A program made the position numbers and the translations under genes. DNA of 64,000 nt from Ignavibacteria bacterium. Its GTDB lineage: Bacteria; Bacteroidota; Ignavibacteria; Kapaibacteriales; UBA2268. Positions 35,307-44,471 of this stretch are shown piece by piece; position 1 is the first letter of the stretch, and the number at the start of each line of letters is the position of its first letter. The notes under the pieces are model-generated. The model was not told the DNA's origin. It did no database searches and saw nothing but the letters and a program-made list of their open reading frames with translations. The DNA lies in assembly GCA_026417135.1 (NCBI GenBank), contig JAOADV010000007.1:49320-113319 (forward strand), read 5' to 3'.

Positions 35307-36470
35307 ATGGCTTCCAATGTTTTTGACTATTTCGATATCGATGAACTTTTTACAGAGGAAGAAAGGTTGTTTCGCAGAACCGTTCGACAATTCGTCGACA
35401 ACGAGGTTATACCAATAATTGAGATGCACTATCGCGATGGCACATTCCCAATGCATCTTGTTCCTAAAATGGCTGAATTAGGTCTTTTTGGAATTACACT
35501 TTCTCCGCAGTATGGCGGTTCTGGTGCTAATTATACCTCGTATGGTTTGGCAATGATGGAATTAGAACGCGGCGATTCTGCAGTTCGTTCTTTTGCTTCT
35601 GTCCAAAATTCTCTTGTAATTTATCCTATTTATCGTTATGGATGTGAAAATATAAAAAAGAAATTTCTGCCGAAGCTTGCTAATGCCGAACTAATTGGAT
35701 GCTTTGGCTTGACCGAGCCAGATTACGGTTCGAACCCCGCAGGACTGATTTCGACTGCTAAAAAGATTGATGGTGGTTATGTTTTGAACGGAACCAAAAT
35801 GTGGATAACTAATGGGAATATTGCTGATATTGCTGTTGTTTGGGCAAAGCTCGATGGTGTTATTAATGGTTTCATTGTAGAAAAGGGGACGAAAGGTTAT
35901 CGTGCAATTGAGATGAAAGGGAAACATTCGCTCCGGGCTTCTAATACATCCGAGCTAATTTTGGAAGATGTCGAAGTCCCAGAAGAAAATCGTCTCCTTA
36001 TCGAAGGGTTGAAAGGTCCGCTAAGTTGCTTAACCCAAGCAAGGTATGGAATAGCTTGGGGAGCTATAGGTTCAGCTTTGGCTGTTTTTGAATCTGCTCT
36101 CAATTACTCGAAAAGTCGGATTCAATTTGGAAAACCGATAGGAGCTTTTCAAATTATCCAAGAAAAATTAGTTTGGATGTTAAACGAAATTACTAAAGCC
36201 CAGTTGCTTGCTTATAGGCTTGGTAGATTGAAAGACCAAAATAAGCATAGATTTCAGCAAGTTTCCCTTGCAAAACGCAATAATGTCGATATTGCTTTGC
36301 AATGCGCTCGAATATCGAGAGAGATTCACGGTGCGAATGGAATTCTGGATGAATACCCGGTTATGCGACATATGGCAAATTTAGAATCGGTAAAAACTTA
36401 CGAAGGAACACACGATATTCATACATTAATACTTGGAGAAGACATTACTGGTTTTAGTGCTTTTATTTAA
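35307..36470 (+). CDS. gcdH: Glutaryl-CoA dehydrogenase-like acyl-CoA dehydrogenase
   Basis: 387 residues, the usual length. Acyl-CoA dehydrogenase fold with FGLTEPDYGSNPAGL, SLRASNTSELILEDVEVPEEN, and the catalytic base Glu in KTYEGTHDIHTLILG. The N-terminal RSFASVQNSLVIYPIYRYG resembles the glutaryl-CoA dehydrogenase segment whose Arg holds the distal carboxylate. The reaction would be glutaryl-CoA to crotonyl-CoA plus CO2 (Lys/Trp or aromatic degradation), or dehydrogenation only in non-decarboxylating variants. Electrons go to EtfAB (1.25-3.0 kb). It sits 8 nt before polX with no pathway neighbours. Confidence 0.88.
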   Translation: MASNVFDYFDIDELFTEEERLFRRTVRQFVDNEVIPIIEMHYRDGTFPMHLVPKMAELGLFGITLSPQYGGSGANYTSYGLAMMELERGDSAVRSFASVQNSLVIYPIYRYGCENIKKKFLPKLANAELIGCFGLTEPDYGSNPAGLISTAKKIDGGYVLNGTKMWITNGNIADIAVVWAKLDGVINGFIVEKGTKGYRAIEMKGKHSLRASNTSELILEDVEVPEENRLLIEGLKGPLSCLTQARYGIAWGAIGSALAVFESALNYSKSRIQFGKPIGAFQIIQEKLVWMLNEITKAQLLAYRLGRLKDQNKHRFQQVSLAKRNNVDIALQCARISREIHGANGILDEYPVMRHMANLESVKTYEGTHDIHTLILGEDITGFSAFI

Positions 36471-36478
36471 GTCCCGAT

Positions 36479-38179
36479 ATGGATAGAAGACTATTAAAAA
36501 TTTTAAGGAATATCGCAACATTACTTTTAATCAAAGGGGAGAATCCTTTCAAAGCAGAAGCATATTCGAAAGCAGCCGATACAATAGAAGCTTTGAATAT
36601 AGATGTCAACGAATTTGTTAGAAATGGTAAGCTGAGCGAAGTTAAAGGTTTCGGCGAAGCATTGGTTAAGAAGATTACTGAATACGTCGAAACGGGTAAA
36701 ATTTCTTATTACGAAAAGCTGGGTGAAGAAATACCAATAGGTTTGGTCGAAATAACAAAATTGCCAAATGTCGGTCCGAAAAGGGCAAAACAATTTTACG
36801 AGGAGTTGGGAATCAAAAACATCGATGAATTGGAAAATGCTTGCCTCGAAGGCAAAATTGCAAAACTCAAGGGCTATTCGATAAGAACGCAAGAAATAAT
36901 TTTGAATAGCATACAACATTTAAAAGCAAGAAAAGGGAAACAACACCTTATGATTTGTTACGAACTAGCTAAGGGTATTGAGGAAAATTTTCGCAAAGAC
37001 TCAATAGTTCAATCAATTTCACTTGTAGGCGAAATGCGCCGAGTTACAGAGGTAGTTTCCTCTGTCGATTTTTTAATTGCTACAAGTGATAGGTCAAAAG
37101 TGATTGAAAAATTGAAAAACGATTACGAGATTATTGAAGAAGAAGAAGATAGTTGCATTTTCACTAACGACGAAGGAGTTAAAGTTAAGTTCCATTTTGC
37201 CGAGCCAAAAAATTTTTTCTGGAATCTCCATAATTTATCTGGTAGTGAAGAGTATATTAATACATTTGCAAAATACTTCGAAGAAGTAACTGGTTTTAAA
37301 TTCGATTCCCGAGAATTCCCAATATCAAATATTTCTTTGACTTCTGAAGAACAAATTTTCGAAATTCTGAAATTGCAATTTATACCACCAGAATTAAGAG
37401 AAAAATCCTTTGCACTTGAAAGAGCGAAAAATTTTTCGATTCCCAGGTTGATTGAGAATTCAGACTTACGGGGAATAATTCATATTCATACAAATTGGAG
37501 TGATGGTTTTAATACAATCGAAGAAGTCTCATTACGGTCGAAGGAGTTAGGCTTTGAATATGTAGCTATTTGCGACCACAGCCAAACAGCGAAATATGCA
37601 AATGGCATGGAAATCGAAAGAGTATTACAACAAATTAAAGAAATCGATGAATTGAACGAAAGAAACCTTGGAATTAAGATATTGAAAGGTATTGAATCCG
37701 ATATTCACCCCGATGGAAGTTTAGATTATCCAGAAGAAATTTTGAAACAATTCGACATAGTGGTTGTTTCGGTTCATTCCCATTTTAAGATGAGCAAAGA
37801 TGAGATGACAAGGAGAATAGTTTATGCTATTATGAGTCCGTATTCGCACATTCTTGGTCATCCAACTGGGCGTTTACTCCTCGCAAGGGAAAGTTACCAA
37901 GTTGACCTCGAAACCATTATCCAAGCTTGCTCCGATTATGGTAAAATTATTGAATTGAATGCTAACCCATATCGTTTAGATTTGCCTTGGGAGTTTCTTT
38001 CGTATGCGAAGGAAAAAGGTGTAAAGATTGCAGTATGTCCAGATTCCCACGACCTTAATAGTTTAAGCGATATTTTTTATGGGCTAAAGTTCGCAAGAAA
38101 AGGTTGGCTCGAAAATAAAGATGTAGTGAATTGTCTCTCGTGCGATTCGCTCCTAAGATATGTTAAGGCAATGTCATAA
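36479..38179 (+). CDS. polX: PolX family protein with inactive polymerase palm and intact PHP domain
   Basis: 566 residues with PolX order: helix-hairpin-helix (about 50-135), palm (150-270), PHP phosphoesterase (330-566). The polymerase site is damaged: the GSxRR motif reads GEMRR (184-188), the DxD metal pair is S195-V-D197, and the third Asp position reads Lys (about 237, VKVKFHF). PHP metal ligands are intact: HIHTNWSDG, CDHSQTAKYANGM, ESDIHPDG, HSHFKM, GHPTGRLL, CPDSHD. Nucleotide addition is unlikely; DNA 3'-5' exonuclease or phosphatase activity by PHP is possible. It starts 8 nt after gcdH. Confidence 0.9.
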   Translation: MDRRLLKILRNIATLLLIKGENPFKAEAYSKAADTIEALNIDVNEFVRNGKLSEVKGFGEALVKKITEYVETGKISYYEKLGEEIPIGLVEITKLPNVGPKRAKQFYEELGIKNIDELENACLEGKIAKLKGYSIRTQEIILNSIQHLKARKGKQHLMICYELAKGIEENFRKDSIVQSISLVGEMRRVTEVVSSVDFLIATSDRSKVIEKLKNDYEIIEEEEDSCIFTNDEGVKVKFHFAEPKNFFWNLHNLSGSEEYINTFAKYFEEVTGFKFDSREFPISNISLTSEEQIFEILKLQFIPPELREKSFALERAKNFSIPRLIENSDLRGIIHIHTNWSDGFNTIEEVSLRSKELGFEYVAICDHSQTAKYANGMEIERVLQQIKEIDELNERNLGIKILKGIESDIHPDGSLDYPEEILKQFDIVVVSVHSHFKMSKDEMTRRIVYAIMSPYSHILGHPTGRLLLARESYQVDLETIIQACSDYGKIIELNANPYRLDLPWEFLSYAKEKGVKIAVCPDSHDLNSLSDIFYGLKFARKGWLENKDVVNCLSCDSLLRYVKAMS

Positions 38180-38189
38180 TGGCATTATT

Positions 38190-39176
38190 ATGTTAAAATG
38201 GTTCATTCTTTTAGCTTGGCTTTTTTCCATAAATTTTCATTCCTATGCTACGGAAGAATCTGCCTTGAAGAAGGTTTTAATCGGATATATCGAACTTGGT
38301 TCAAGTTTGTCGAAATTAGCCCCGATAAAAATCGAAGCAGCTATGAACTTAGCTACTCGCTTATCGGAACGATATTACCTTATTCCTTTTGATTATCGAG
38401 ACTCAGTTGCTAAGCTTATCGAAACAAAAGGTATTGAACCAACAATTTATAATCTTAGCCGTGAGCTCGAAGTTGACGAGGCTCTTATGTTGCGTGTAAA
38501 TAAATTTGTAAATCTACTCCGAGTCGATATTTGGGGATTTAGATTAGCAGATAGTTCAATTGCTTCGGGGAAGGGGTTTGCAAATATTCGCTACTTTATC
38601 AAGGAGAATAATCAACCAATAATCGACCCTTCGCTTCTTGCAGCTTGCCAACGAGCATTTGCAGATTATTTAGACGAGCCAGACTTATACCAGAATCTTG
38701 AAGGCAGTTTTCGTCTTCGTCCGGCACCGCTTCTTGTAGTTGGAAATATATATTATATCGAAACTGATTCAGCAAAAAAGTATAATATATTTCGTCAAAA
38801 GCAATCTTCTTCGTTCTTTGCAATTGAAAAAATATTCGAAGTCGCAAGAAAATCTTTTGATTTTGTTACAATCGATACGGAAACAAGAGACTCAATTTAT
38901 GCTTTCCATAATTTCTATGAACCTGAAAATTATAGCCAACCCACCCCAGAAGAACTTAAAGCTTTGCTTGACTTCGAAGTTGAGTATTACATCTCGGGGG
39001 AATTAAATTATTTTCCAAGCGTATTTAGTTTGAAATTGTATCTGTGTAGATTATCTGAAGAAGGTCTCGAAATTGTAAGTGAAATTGAAGAAACCTTCGA
39101 CAAGGATAGTCTCGATATGTATGAAACCGCTTTGATAAAAGGAACTAAAAGATTATTAAATATAAATACCGAATAG
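38190..39176 (+). CDS. Unknown secreted protein
   Basis: 328 residues. Start placed at ATG 38190, because MLKWFILLAWLFSINFHSYA is then a proper signal peptide; an ATG at 38160 would overlap polX. The body is mixed alpha/beta (RLSERYYLIPFDYRDSV; VLIGYIELGS; SRELEVDEALMLRVNKF) and loosely recalls periplasmic CsgG-like nucleation proteins, but I cannot assign it. It follows polX by 10 nt and precedes the alcohol dehydrogenase by 2 nt, so it is in the same transcription unit. Confidence 0.55.
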   Translation: MLKWFILLAWLFSINFHSYATEESALKKVLIGYIELGSSLSKLAPIKIEAAMNLATRLSERYYLIPFDYRDSVAKLIETKGIEPTIYNLSRELEVDEALMLRVNKFVNLLRVDIWGFRLADSSIASGKGFANIRYFIKENNQPIIDPSLLAACQRAFADYLDEPDLYQNLEGSFRLRPAPLLVVGNIYYIETDSAKKYNIFRQKQSSSFFAIEKIFEVARKSFDFVTIDTETRDSIYAFHNFYEPENYSQPTPEELKALLDFEVEYYISGELNYFPSVFSLKLYLCRLSEEGLEIVSEIEETFDKDSLDMYETALIKGTKRLLNINTE

Positions 39177-39178
39177 TT

Positions 39179-40330
39179 ATGCAAAATTTTGTTTTTTATA
39201 ACCCGACAAAATTGATTTTTGGAAAAGGGACAATTCTTCGCATCGGAAACGAAATCAAGAGCTTAGGAATTAGTCGTATTCTGTTACTTGCTGGAAGAAA
39301 ATCAATTAAACAAAACGATGTGTATAATCAAGTTGTCCAATCACTCGAAGAGAACAAAATTTTCTGGGTCGAACATTGGGGCGTTCGTCCTAATCCAGTA
39401 TTATCTCATACGACGAAAGGAGTTGAACTCATTCGTGAAAATAATCTCGAAGGAATATTGGCAGTTGGCGGTGGCTCAGTTATCGACGAGGCTAAGTGCA
39501 TTGCTATTGGGACCTTTGCTCCAAATCTCTGGGATGTTTTCGAGAAGAAAACAAAAATTACTTCTGCTTTACCTATTTTTTCGGTTTTGACCCTATCTGG
39601 AACTTGTTCGGAAATGGACCCATACGCAGTTTTAACAAATGAAGAGGAAAACAAAAAATGGAGTATCGGAAGTCCTTTACTTTATCCAAAAGTTTCGATT
39701 GTTGACCCTTCCGTTCAAATTTCTCTTCCTTGGGAGCAAACTGTTTTTGGGGCTATCGATGCTCTTTCCCATATAATGGAGTTTTACTTTCAATCGAAAG
39801 GAGAAGAACCTACAACTTCAATTGACGAAGCATTAATTCATTCCATTATGAATAGCGTTGACAGATTGCTTGTAGCCCCCGAAGATTACAGTGCACGGTC
39901 GACTTTAGCTTGGTCGGCTACCCTCGCTTTGAACGGAATTTCTGGTGCTGGACTATACGGTGGAGATTGGGCTTGTCATAGTATTGAGCATAGTATCAGT
40001 GCTATTCATCCTGAAATCGCTCACGGTGCTGGGCTTGCTGTTGTTTTTCCAGCATGGATAAAATATGTTCATTCAATTAATGAATCGCAATTTTTAAGAT
40101 GGGCAAAAAAAATATTCAATGCGAATAATGTTCAAGATGGTATCGATGCATTGAAAAGAAAATACAAATCTTGGGGAGCTCCAATTTCTTTACGGGAATT
40201 AAATATAGCAAGAGAAGAAATTCCAATAATCGCTGAAAATGTTTGGAAATTTACACAAATTTCTTCGATTGGCTCTTTGAAAGAATTATCTTTCGACGAT
40301 GTTAAAAGGATTTTGGAACTTGCTTTTTGA
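39179..40330 (+). CDS. Iron-containing alcohol dehydrogenase (butanol dehydrogenase-like)
   Basis: 383 residues, group III alcohol dehydrogenase. The opening QNFVFYNPTKLIFGKGTI and the NAD(P) loop GGGSVIDEAKCIA are of the YqhD/BdhA type. Metal ligands: Asp and His in AIDALSHIMEFY, and His residues in CHSIEHSISAIHPEIAHGAGLAVVFPAW. It reduces or oxidises aldehydes and alcohols in the cytoplasm; the natural substrate is unknown. It lies 2 nt after the secreted unknown protein. Downstream (40331-40373) a weak inverted repeat TTTTGTTCT/AGAACAAAA may end the transcript. Confidence 0.93.
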   Translation: MQNFVFYNPTKLIFGKGTILRIGNEIKSLGISRILLLAGRKSIKQNDVYNQVVQSLEENKIFWVEHWGVRPNPVLSHTTKGVELIRENNLEGILAVGGGSVIDEAKCIAIGTFAPNLWDVFEKKTKITSALPIFSVLTLSGTCSEMDPYAVLTNEEENKKWSIGSPLLYPKVSIVDPSVQISLPWEQTVFGAIDALSHIMEFYFQSKGEEPTTSIDEALIHSIMNSVDRLLVAPEDYSARSTLAWSATLALNGISGAGLYGGDWACHSIEHSISAIHPEIAHGAGLAVVFPAWIKYVHSINESQFLRWAKKIFNANNVQDGIDALKRKYKSWGAPISLRELNIAREEIPIIAENVWKFTQISSIGSLKELSFDDVKRILELAF

Positions 40331-40563
40331 TTTTGTTCTACTGCCAAAACTTGTTTGGATTTGGAGAACAAAACATTTCCATCCCTATTTTTTAATTTTC
40401 CGACCTTATTAAATAATTTTACGTATATAAAGTTTTGAGCTCATTATCACTTTCTTTGGGTAAATGACTGGATACTTGAGCAAGGAACTTTTTGAGCGAA
40501 GTGCCCGAAAAATATATTAATTCTTTTTTTTGTAAATTTGTTATCGAATATTTGGATTTTAAA

Positions 40564-41058
40564 ATGAAAACAATTTTAGCTCTTTTAATTCCTATTGTTA
40601 TATTAATTTCTTGCGAGAATCCAGTTCCCAATTCTCCTTCTTCCCTTGCAAATATTACTGCGGACATTTCTGGTGTGATAAATACAGAGTATTCGGGGTC
40701 TGGGAGAGTTACTAATTCAATAATTAAAGGTTATTTAGTTTTAAATCTTGGAACTTCGACAAATGTCGGCGAAGAAAAACATATGCTTGGAATCTTTTTA
40801 TTCTTTAAAGATAATCTCGAAAAAACTGGTAAATTTCCTTTTGTCGAGTCGGATACAGTTGTTTCGACAGATTGTGCTATTGGTTCTTTTTCTGTTTGGT
40901 CTGGTGGTACAAAAAAGAAAGAATATATTTCTGAATCTGGCATCGTCGAAATAACTAAAATCGAAGGAACAGTAGTCAAAGGAACCTTCTGGTTTAAGGC
41001 TAAAAATGCTTCGGGTGAACAAATCGAAGTAAAAAATGGTACAATATCTTTTTATTAA
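40564..41058 (+). CDS. Small lipoprotein, unknown
   Basis: 164 residues from ATG 40564. Lipoprotein signal MKTILALLIPIVILISC with lipobox ILISC/E. Mature domain of short beta strands (SGVINTEYSGSGRV; GTVVKGTFWFKAKN), like small secreted DUF6252-type lipoproteins, but no firm family. The longer frame (from 40492) puts 24 non-signal residues in front and was rejected. The next gene begins 11 nt after the stop, so the two are co-transcribed. Confidence 0.6.
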   Translation: MKTILALLIPIVILISCENPVPNSPSSLANITADISGVINTEYSGSGRVTNSIIKGYLVLNLGTSTNVGEEKHMLGIFLFFKDNLEKTGKFPFVESDTVVSTDCAIGSFSVWSGGTKKKEYISESGIVEITKIEGTVVKGTFWFKAKNASGEQIEVKNGTISFY

Positions 41059-41069
41059 TAGGAGAAAGT

Positions 41070-42068
41070 ATGAAAATTTTAAAAGGTTTTTTGCTTTTTA
41101 TTTTATCGATTGTTTTAATTGTTTTTTTAGTTACTTTTTTCTTGCCATCAAGATTCAAAGTTGAAAGGTCTGTTGAAATTGATGCTCCACGACATTTGGT
41201 TTATTATTATGTTGATGACTTACGAAACTGGAAATACTGGGATAGTTGGTGGAAACTCGATACGAACCAAATAAGAATTTACGAAGGTCCACTTTTTGGG
41301 CTAAACTCGTTATATCGTTGGGAAAGTAAACAGCAAAACGTTGGCACTGGCGAATTGAAAATAGTCGAAGCTAAACCTTTCGATTCGCTGAAACTTGCTT
41401 TACGATTTGGGCAAGAAATGGTATCTTCCTCTAAGTTTGTCTTCGAAGAAGTTGATGGAAAAACAAAGGTTAATTGGATGTTGGAGGGAGAATTATCCTT
41501 CCTTGCCAAATGGTTAGGTTTGTTTATGGATGAGGCTATTGGAAAGGACTTTTTAGAAGGGTTAAACAGTCTGAAAGGGATTGCAGAAAAAACATTCCGA
41601 GAAAAGACTTCGTTCTTTGTCGACAGTATCCCAAACATTAAGATTGTTTACATTACGGATTCCTCGACATATAATTTCAACGAAATTTCTCAGAAATATG
41701 CTTCTGCTTTTCCAGAGTTGTTTGAATTTGCTAAAAAGAACAATTTAGTATTTCTTGGAGCTCCAATCTCGATGACCAAAAGTTTTGCCGAAAATAAATT
41801 GGTTTTTGATGCTTGCATTCCGGTTCTTTCTTTTGATAATGCAAGAGAGGAAGGGAGAATTCGATTTGGCGAGATTCCCACTTCGAAAGTTGTTCGAACT
41901 GTTTATTTTGGTTCATATTCTGATTTCTCCAAAGCGTATACACAATTACAACAATTTCTTGGAGAAAATAAAATAGTTCCAAAGGGACCACTTTTCGAAA
42001 TGTATTATACCGACCCGTCCCTTGTCAAATCCGAACATAACTTAACTTTAATTTTTGCCCCGTTTTAA
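41070..42068 (+). CDS. SRPBCC-fold protein with GyrI-like C-domain, membrane-anchored
   Basis: 332 residues. N-terminal helix (about 5-26), a START/polyketide-cyclase-like (SRPBCC) domain (VERSVEIDAPRHLVYYYVDDL onward, to about 180), and a C-terminal SHS2-like GyrI small-molecule-binding domain (220-332; VVRTVYFGSYSDFSKAYTQL). The pair is common in Bacteroidota proteins; the ligand is unknown. GGAG precedes the ATG. It follows the lipoprotein gene by 11 nt. Confidence 0.75.
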   Translation: MKILKGFLLFILSIVLIVFLVTFFLPSRFKVERSVEIDAPRHLVYYYVDDLRNWKYWDSWWKLDTNQIRIYEGPLFGLNSLYRWESKQQNVGTGELKIVEAKPFDSLKLALRFGQEMVSSSKFVFEEVDGKTKVNWMLEGELSFLAKWLGLFMDEAIGKDFLEGLNSLKGIAEKTFREKTSFFVDSIPNIKIVYITDSSTYNFNEISQKYASAFPELFEFAKKNNLVFLGAPISMTKSFAENKLVFDACIPVLSFDNAREEGRIRFGEIPTSKVVRTVYFGSYSDFSKAYTQLQQFLGENKIVPKGPLFEMYYTDPSLVKSEHNLTLIFAPF

Positions 42069-42282
42069 ATTTTGTCGTATTCATTTTAAATGAATTCACA
42101 TACTTGGAACACACCAACTGGTTTTTCTTTGGAAAGATTGAAATGTTTTAGTAAAAAAACGGGTTTCCGTGATTGTTTTTGGTAGATTAATTTTTGTTAT
42201 GAATAATGTTTTATTCCAAAAATATAATTTAGATATTCTAAAATAATTTTTTCGAAATTCGTTAAGAAATGTTAAGATTGAA

Positions 42283-43098
42283 ATGTTAATGGCTGAAACA
42301 AACGTTTTAATTGCATTCGGTTTGACATTTTTGGCCGGGTTATCCACTGGGATTGGTAGTCTGATTGCTTTTGTGTCGAAAGAATTTAGCCCAAAGTATC
42401 TTGCTGGGTCTTTGGGTTTTTCTGCTGGTGTGATGATATATGTCTCTATGGTTGAACTTTTTGCTCAATCGAGGGCTTCTTTGATTAGCTTTCACGGAGT
42501 TACTTTAGGAAATTGGCTTGCTGTTGGTTCATTTTTTTTGGGAGTTTTCCTTATAGGAATAATTGACAAGTTGGTTCCTACTTTCGAAAACCCGCACGAG
42601 ATTGGAGTTATCCAAACCGAAGAAACGCATTATTTGAAAAGGAACGGAAAACTTTTGCGGACTGGATTAATGTCTGCTCTTGCCATATTTATCCACAATT
42701 TTCCCGAAGGACTTGCCACATTTTTCGGTAGTCTTAAAGACCCAATCCTTGGTGTAACAATAGCAATAGCAATCGCAATACATAACATTCCCGAAGGCGT
42801 AGTGATTTCAGTTCCTATTTATTTTGCTACCAAAAGTAAAAGGAAAGCTTTTGTTTACTCTTTTATGACTGGTTTTGCTGAACCATTGGGAGCTTTGATT
42901 GGTTTCTTGTTATTAAGAAATTTCCTTAATGAATCTATGTTTGGTATCTTGTTCGCTTTCGTTGCTGGTGTTATGGTTTTCATTTCACTGGATGAACTTC
43001 TTCCGACTGCGGAAAGATTTGGGGAACATCACATCGCAATCTATGGTTTAATTCTTGGGATGATTGTAATGGCATTATCTCTTTTGTTAATGCTGTGA
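42283..43098 (+). CDS. zupT: ZIP-family zinc transporter
   Basis: 271 residues, eight helices, the length of ZupT. The metal-binding motifs HNFPEG and HNIPEG sit in helices 4 and 5, and the family start FLAGLSTGIGSLIAFV is present. It imports Zn2+, Fe2+ or Mn2+ across the inner membrane. ATG 42283 used; a second Met two codons on is possible. The gene stands alone with a 214-bp AT-rich leader without a recognisable zinc-regulator box. Confidence 0.93.
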   Translation: MLMAETNVLIAFGLTFLAGLSTGIGSLIAFVSKEFSPKYLAGSLGFSAGVMIYVSMVELFAQSRASLISFHGVTLGNWLAVGSFFLGVFLIGIIDKLVPTFENPHEIGVIQTEETHYLKRNGKLLRTGLMSALAIFIHNFPEGLATFFGSLKDPILGVTIAIAIAIHNIPEGVVISVPIYFATKSKRKAFVYSFMTGFAEPLGALIGFLLLRNFLNESMFGILFAFVAGVMVFISLDELLPTAERFGEHHIAIYGLILGMIVMALSLLLML

Positions 43099-43445
43099 AA
43101 GCTTTAGATTCCATAAAATTCATTTTTTTGAAAATTTTCCAAATAGACCCGAAAAAGAAATAAAGTAAACAAATCGAATGAATAAAGATTTTTTTTGTTG
43201 GTAAAATTTTGTTTCACAAGATTCCAGATTAAGAACCCGAGGTAACAGAAGCTTCCAGCTTTTGAAATGAATTTTGACAGGCAAGATGCCTGTCCTACCT
43301 TTGATGGAACAACATACAGACCGTGCAAACTAATTAAATACAAAGTTATTCACAATTTCTACAAAGATTGTTTCATATTTTACGGACTTACAGATTGTCA
43401 AAAGTTCAAAGTGAATATTTGGAATTTTATTGTTTGTGTGGTGAT
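43099..43445. other. Intergenic region with REP-like element, 347 bp
   Basis: Spacer between zupT (plus) and the nitroreductase (minus), both ending here. The middle (about 43230-43300) carries two adjacent short inverted-repeat units: an AGAAGCTTCCAGCTTTTG part near 43250 and a perfect hairpin at 43276-43294. The rest is plain AT-rich DNA. Short frames inside, including one reading DRQDACPT, are translations of the repeat and not genes. Confidence 0.6.
43276..43294. repeat. REP-like palindrome
   Basis: GACAGGCA, AGA, TGCCTGTC: perfect 8-bp arms with a 3-nt loop, followed by CTACC. The unit resembles dispersed extragenic palindromes known from many bacterial genomes, whose misread translation is the familiar DRQDACPT peptide. 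No T-tract follows, so it is not an intrinsic terminator. Confidence 0.65.
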
Positions 43446-44159
43446 TTATTTTACGCCAACTGGCATAATGTAAAGTGGTTGCTCATCTTTTTCCATTCCG
43501 ACAACTTTTTGAACTTCTGCGTCGTTGAAAGCTCCTATAACTGCTGTTCCAAGGCCAAGCGAAACTGCTTGTAAATAGACATTTTGAGCACTATGCCCAA
43601 CTTCCATATGAACGTAACGAATTCCTCGATTTCCGTATTTCTTTGTTGTTCGTTCGTAAACAGCAGTGAAAATGATTATTATCGAACTTTTGCGTATCCA
43701 GGTTTGCCATAATGCTTCTGCGGAAAGTTCTGCACGAATGTCGCCATCTTTAATTTTTACGATTTCGTGTCGATATGGATTATATTTGTAAACGCCAGTT
43801 GCAACACCTTCGACATTTGCAATGACTACATAAATTTCGAGTGGGTAAAGTGCTCCAGCAGAAGGTGCCGTTCTAAAGTTAGAACTTTGGTCGGTTATTC
43901 CTTGTGCAGCCCAAAGAAGCTGCGAAAGGTCGGAAAGTTTTATGGGTTTATCTTGATAGTCTCGAATGGAGCGTCGTTCTAGTAAAGCTCTTTCGACGGA
44001 GGTTTTACTATCGTATCTTGGTTGTGGCAAGCCAAGTGTTTCCCTTTCGGTTTTCATTCCCTTATTTTCCTTGTTTTTTGGCTTTTGCAAAATTAAAAAA
44101 CTGATGCTACCAATTGATATTAAAAGAATTATAACAAAGATTAACCGTTTTTGTTTCAT
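43446..44159 (-). CDS. SagB/ThcOx-type nitroreductase, membrane-anchored
   Basis: 237 residues. N-terminal helix (7-25) without a lipobox, then the FMN nitroreductase fold: RRSIRDYQDKPIKLSDLSQLLWAAQG, TAPSAGALYPLEIYVV, VGHSAQNVYLQAVSLGLGT, and QPLYIMPVGVK at the end. SagB/ThcOx enzymes oxidise azoline rings in peptide toxins, but stand-alone relatives of unknown substrate are common. No precursor peptide or cyclodehydratase is nearby. The signal-anchor suggests a periplasmic location, which would be unusual for a flavoprotein exported unfolded. Confidence 0.85.
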   Translation of the reverse strand: MKQKRLIFVIILLISIGSISFLILQKPKNKENKGMKTERETLGLPQPRYDSKTSVERALLERRSIRDYQDKPIKLSDLSQLLWAAQGITDQSSNFRTAPSAGALYPLEIYVVIANVEGVATGVYKYNPYRHEIVKIKDGDIRAELSAEALWQTWIRKSSIIIIFTAVYERTTKKYGNRGIRYVHMEVGHSAQNVYLQAVSLGLGTAVIGAFNDAEVQKVVGMEKDEQPLYIMPVGVK

Positions 44160-44471
44160 TTTTCTGTTAATTTTAAGTTTTGTAGGTTAAATATAATAAA
44201 TTTTAGACAAATGGAACTAACGAATTTTAAATTTCTTTCTAATTCTATTATAGAAAGTAAAACTTTTGCCCCGTAAATTTCTTGTTGCTCTATCTAAATG
44301 TAATTGAAAAAAGTTCAGCAATTTTAATAAAATTAATTTTAGTTGTAGGGTATTTAATCATAAAGAATTCGCAAGTAATCTCATTTGTTCATTTCAAACT
44401 GCAATAACTTAGCTAAAAGTTTGTTTGAATATTAACGACTCTTTTTAGTTATTTTTTTCAATAGGAATTTA
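44160..44471. other. Intergenic region, 312 bp
   Basis: Very AT-rich spacer between the nitroreductase start and the nrfA stop, both on the minus strand. It should hold the nitroreductase promoter and the end of the nrf transcript. A weak stem CTTTCTA/TAGAAAG lies near 44237-44259, without a T-tract on either side. I see no gene. Confidence 0.4.

Noticed and set aside
35728..35742. GGTTCGAACCCCG string resembling a tRNA T-arm
   Set aside because: It lies inside the acyl-CoA dehydrogenase coding frame and no acceptor stem, D-arm or anticodon arm surrounds it.
40331..40373. TTTTGTTCT/AGAACAAAA inverted repeat after the alcohol dehydrogenase
   Set aside because: AT-rich arms, 25-nt loop and no T-tract; too weak to call a terminator, so only mentioned with the gene.
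42080..42096. ATTCATTT/AAATGAAT inverted repeat after the SRPBCC gene
   Set aside because: Short AT-only arms and no T-run; expected by chance in this base composition.
43267..43473. Small frame containing DRQDACPT
   Set aside because: It is the translation of the REP-like palindrome, a well-known artefact of gene prediction.
43446..44159. Azoline-peptide (SagB-type) biosynthetic cluster
   Set aside because: The dehydrogenase is alone: no SagC/SagD cyclodehydratase, precursor peptide or exporter within the window.
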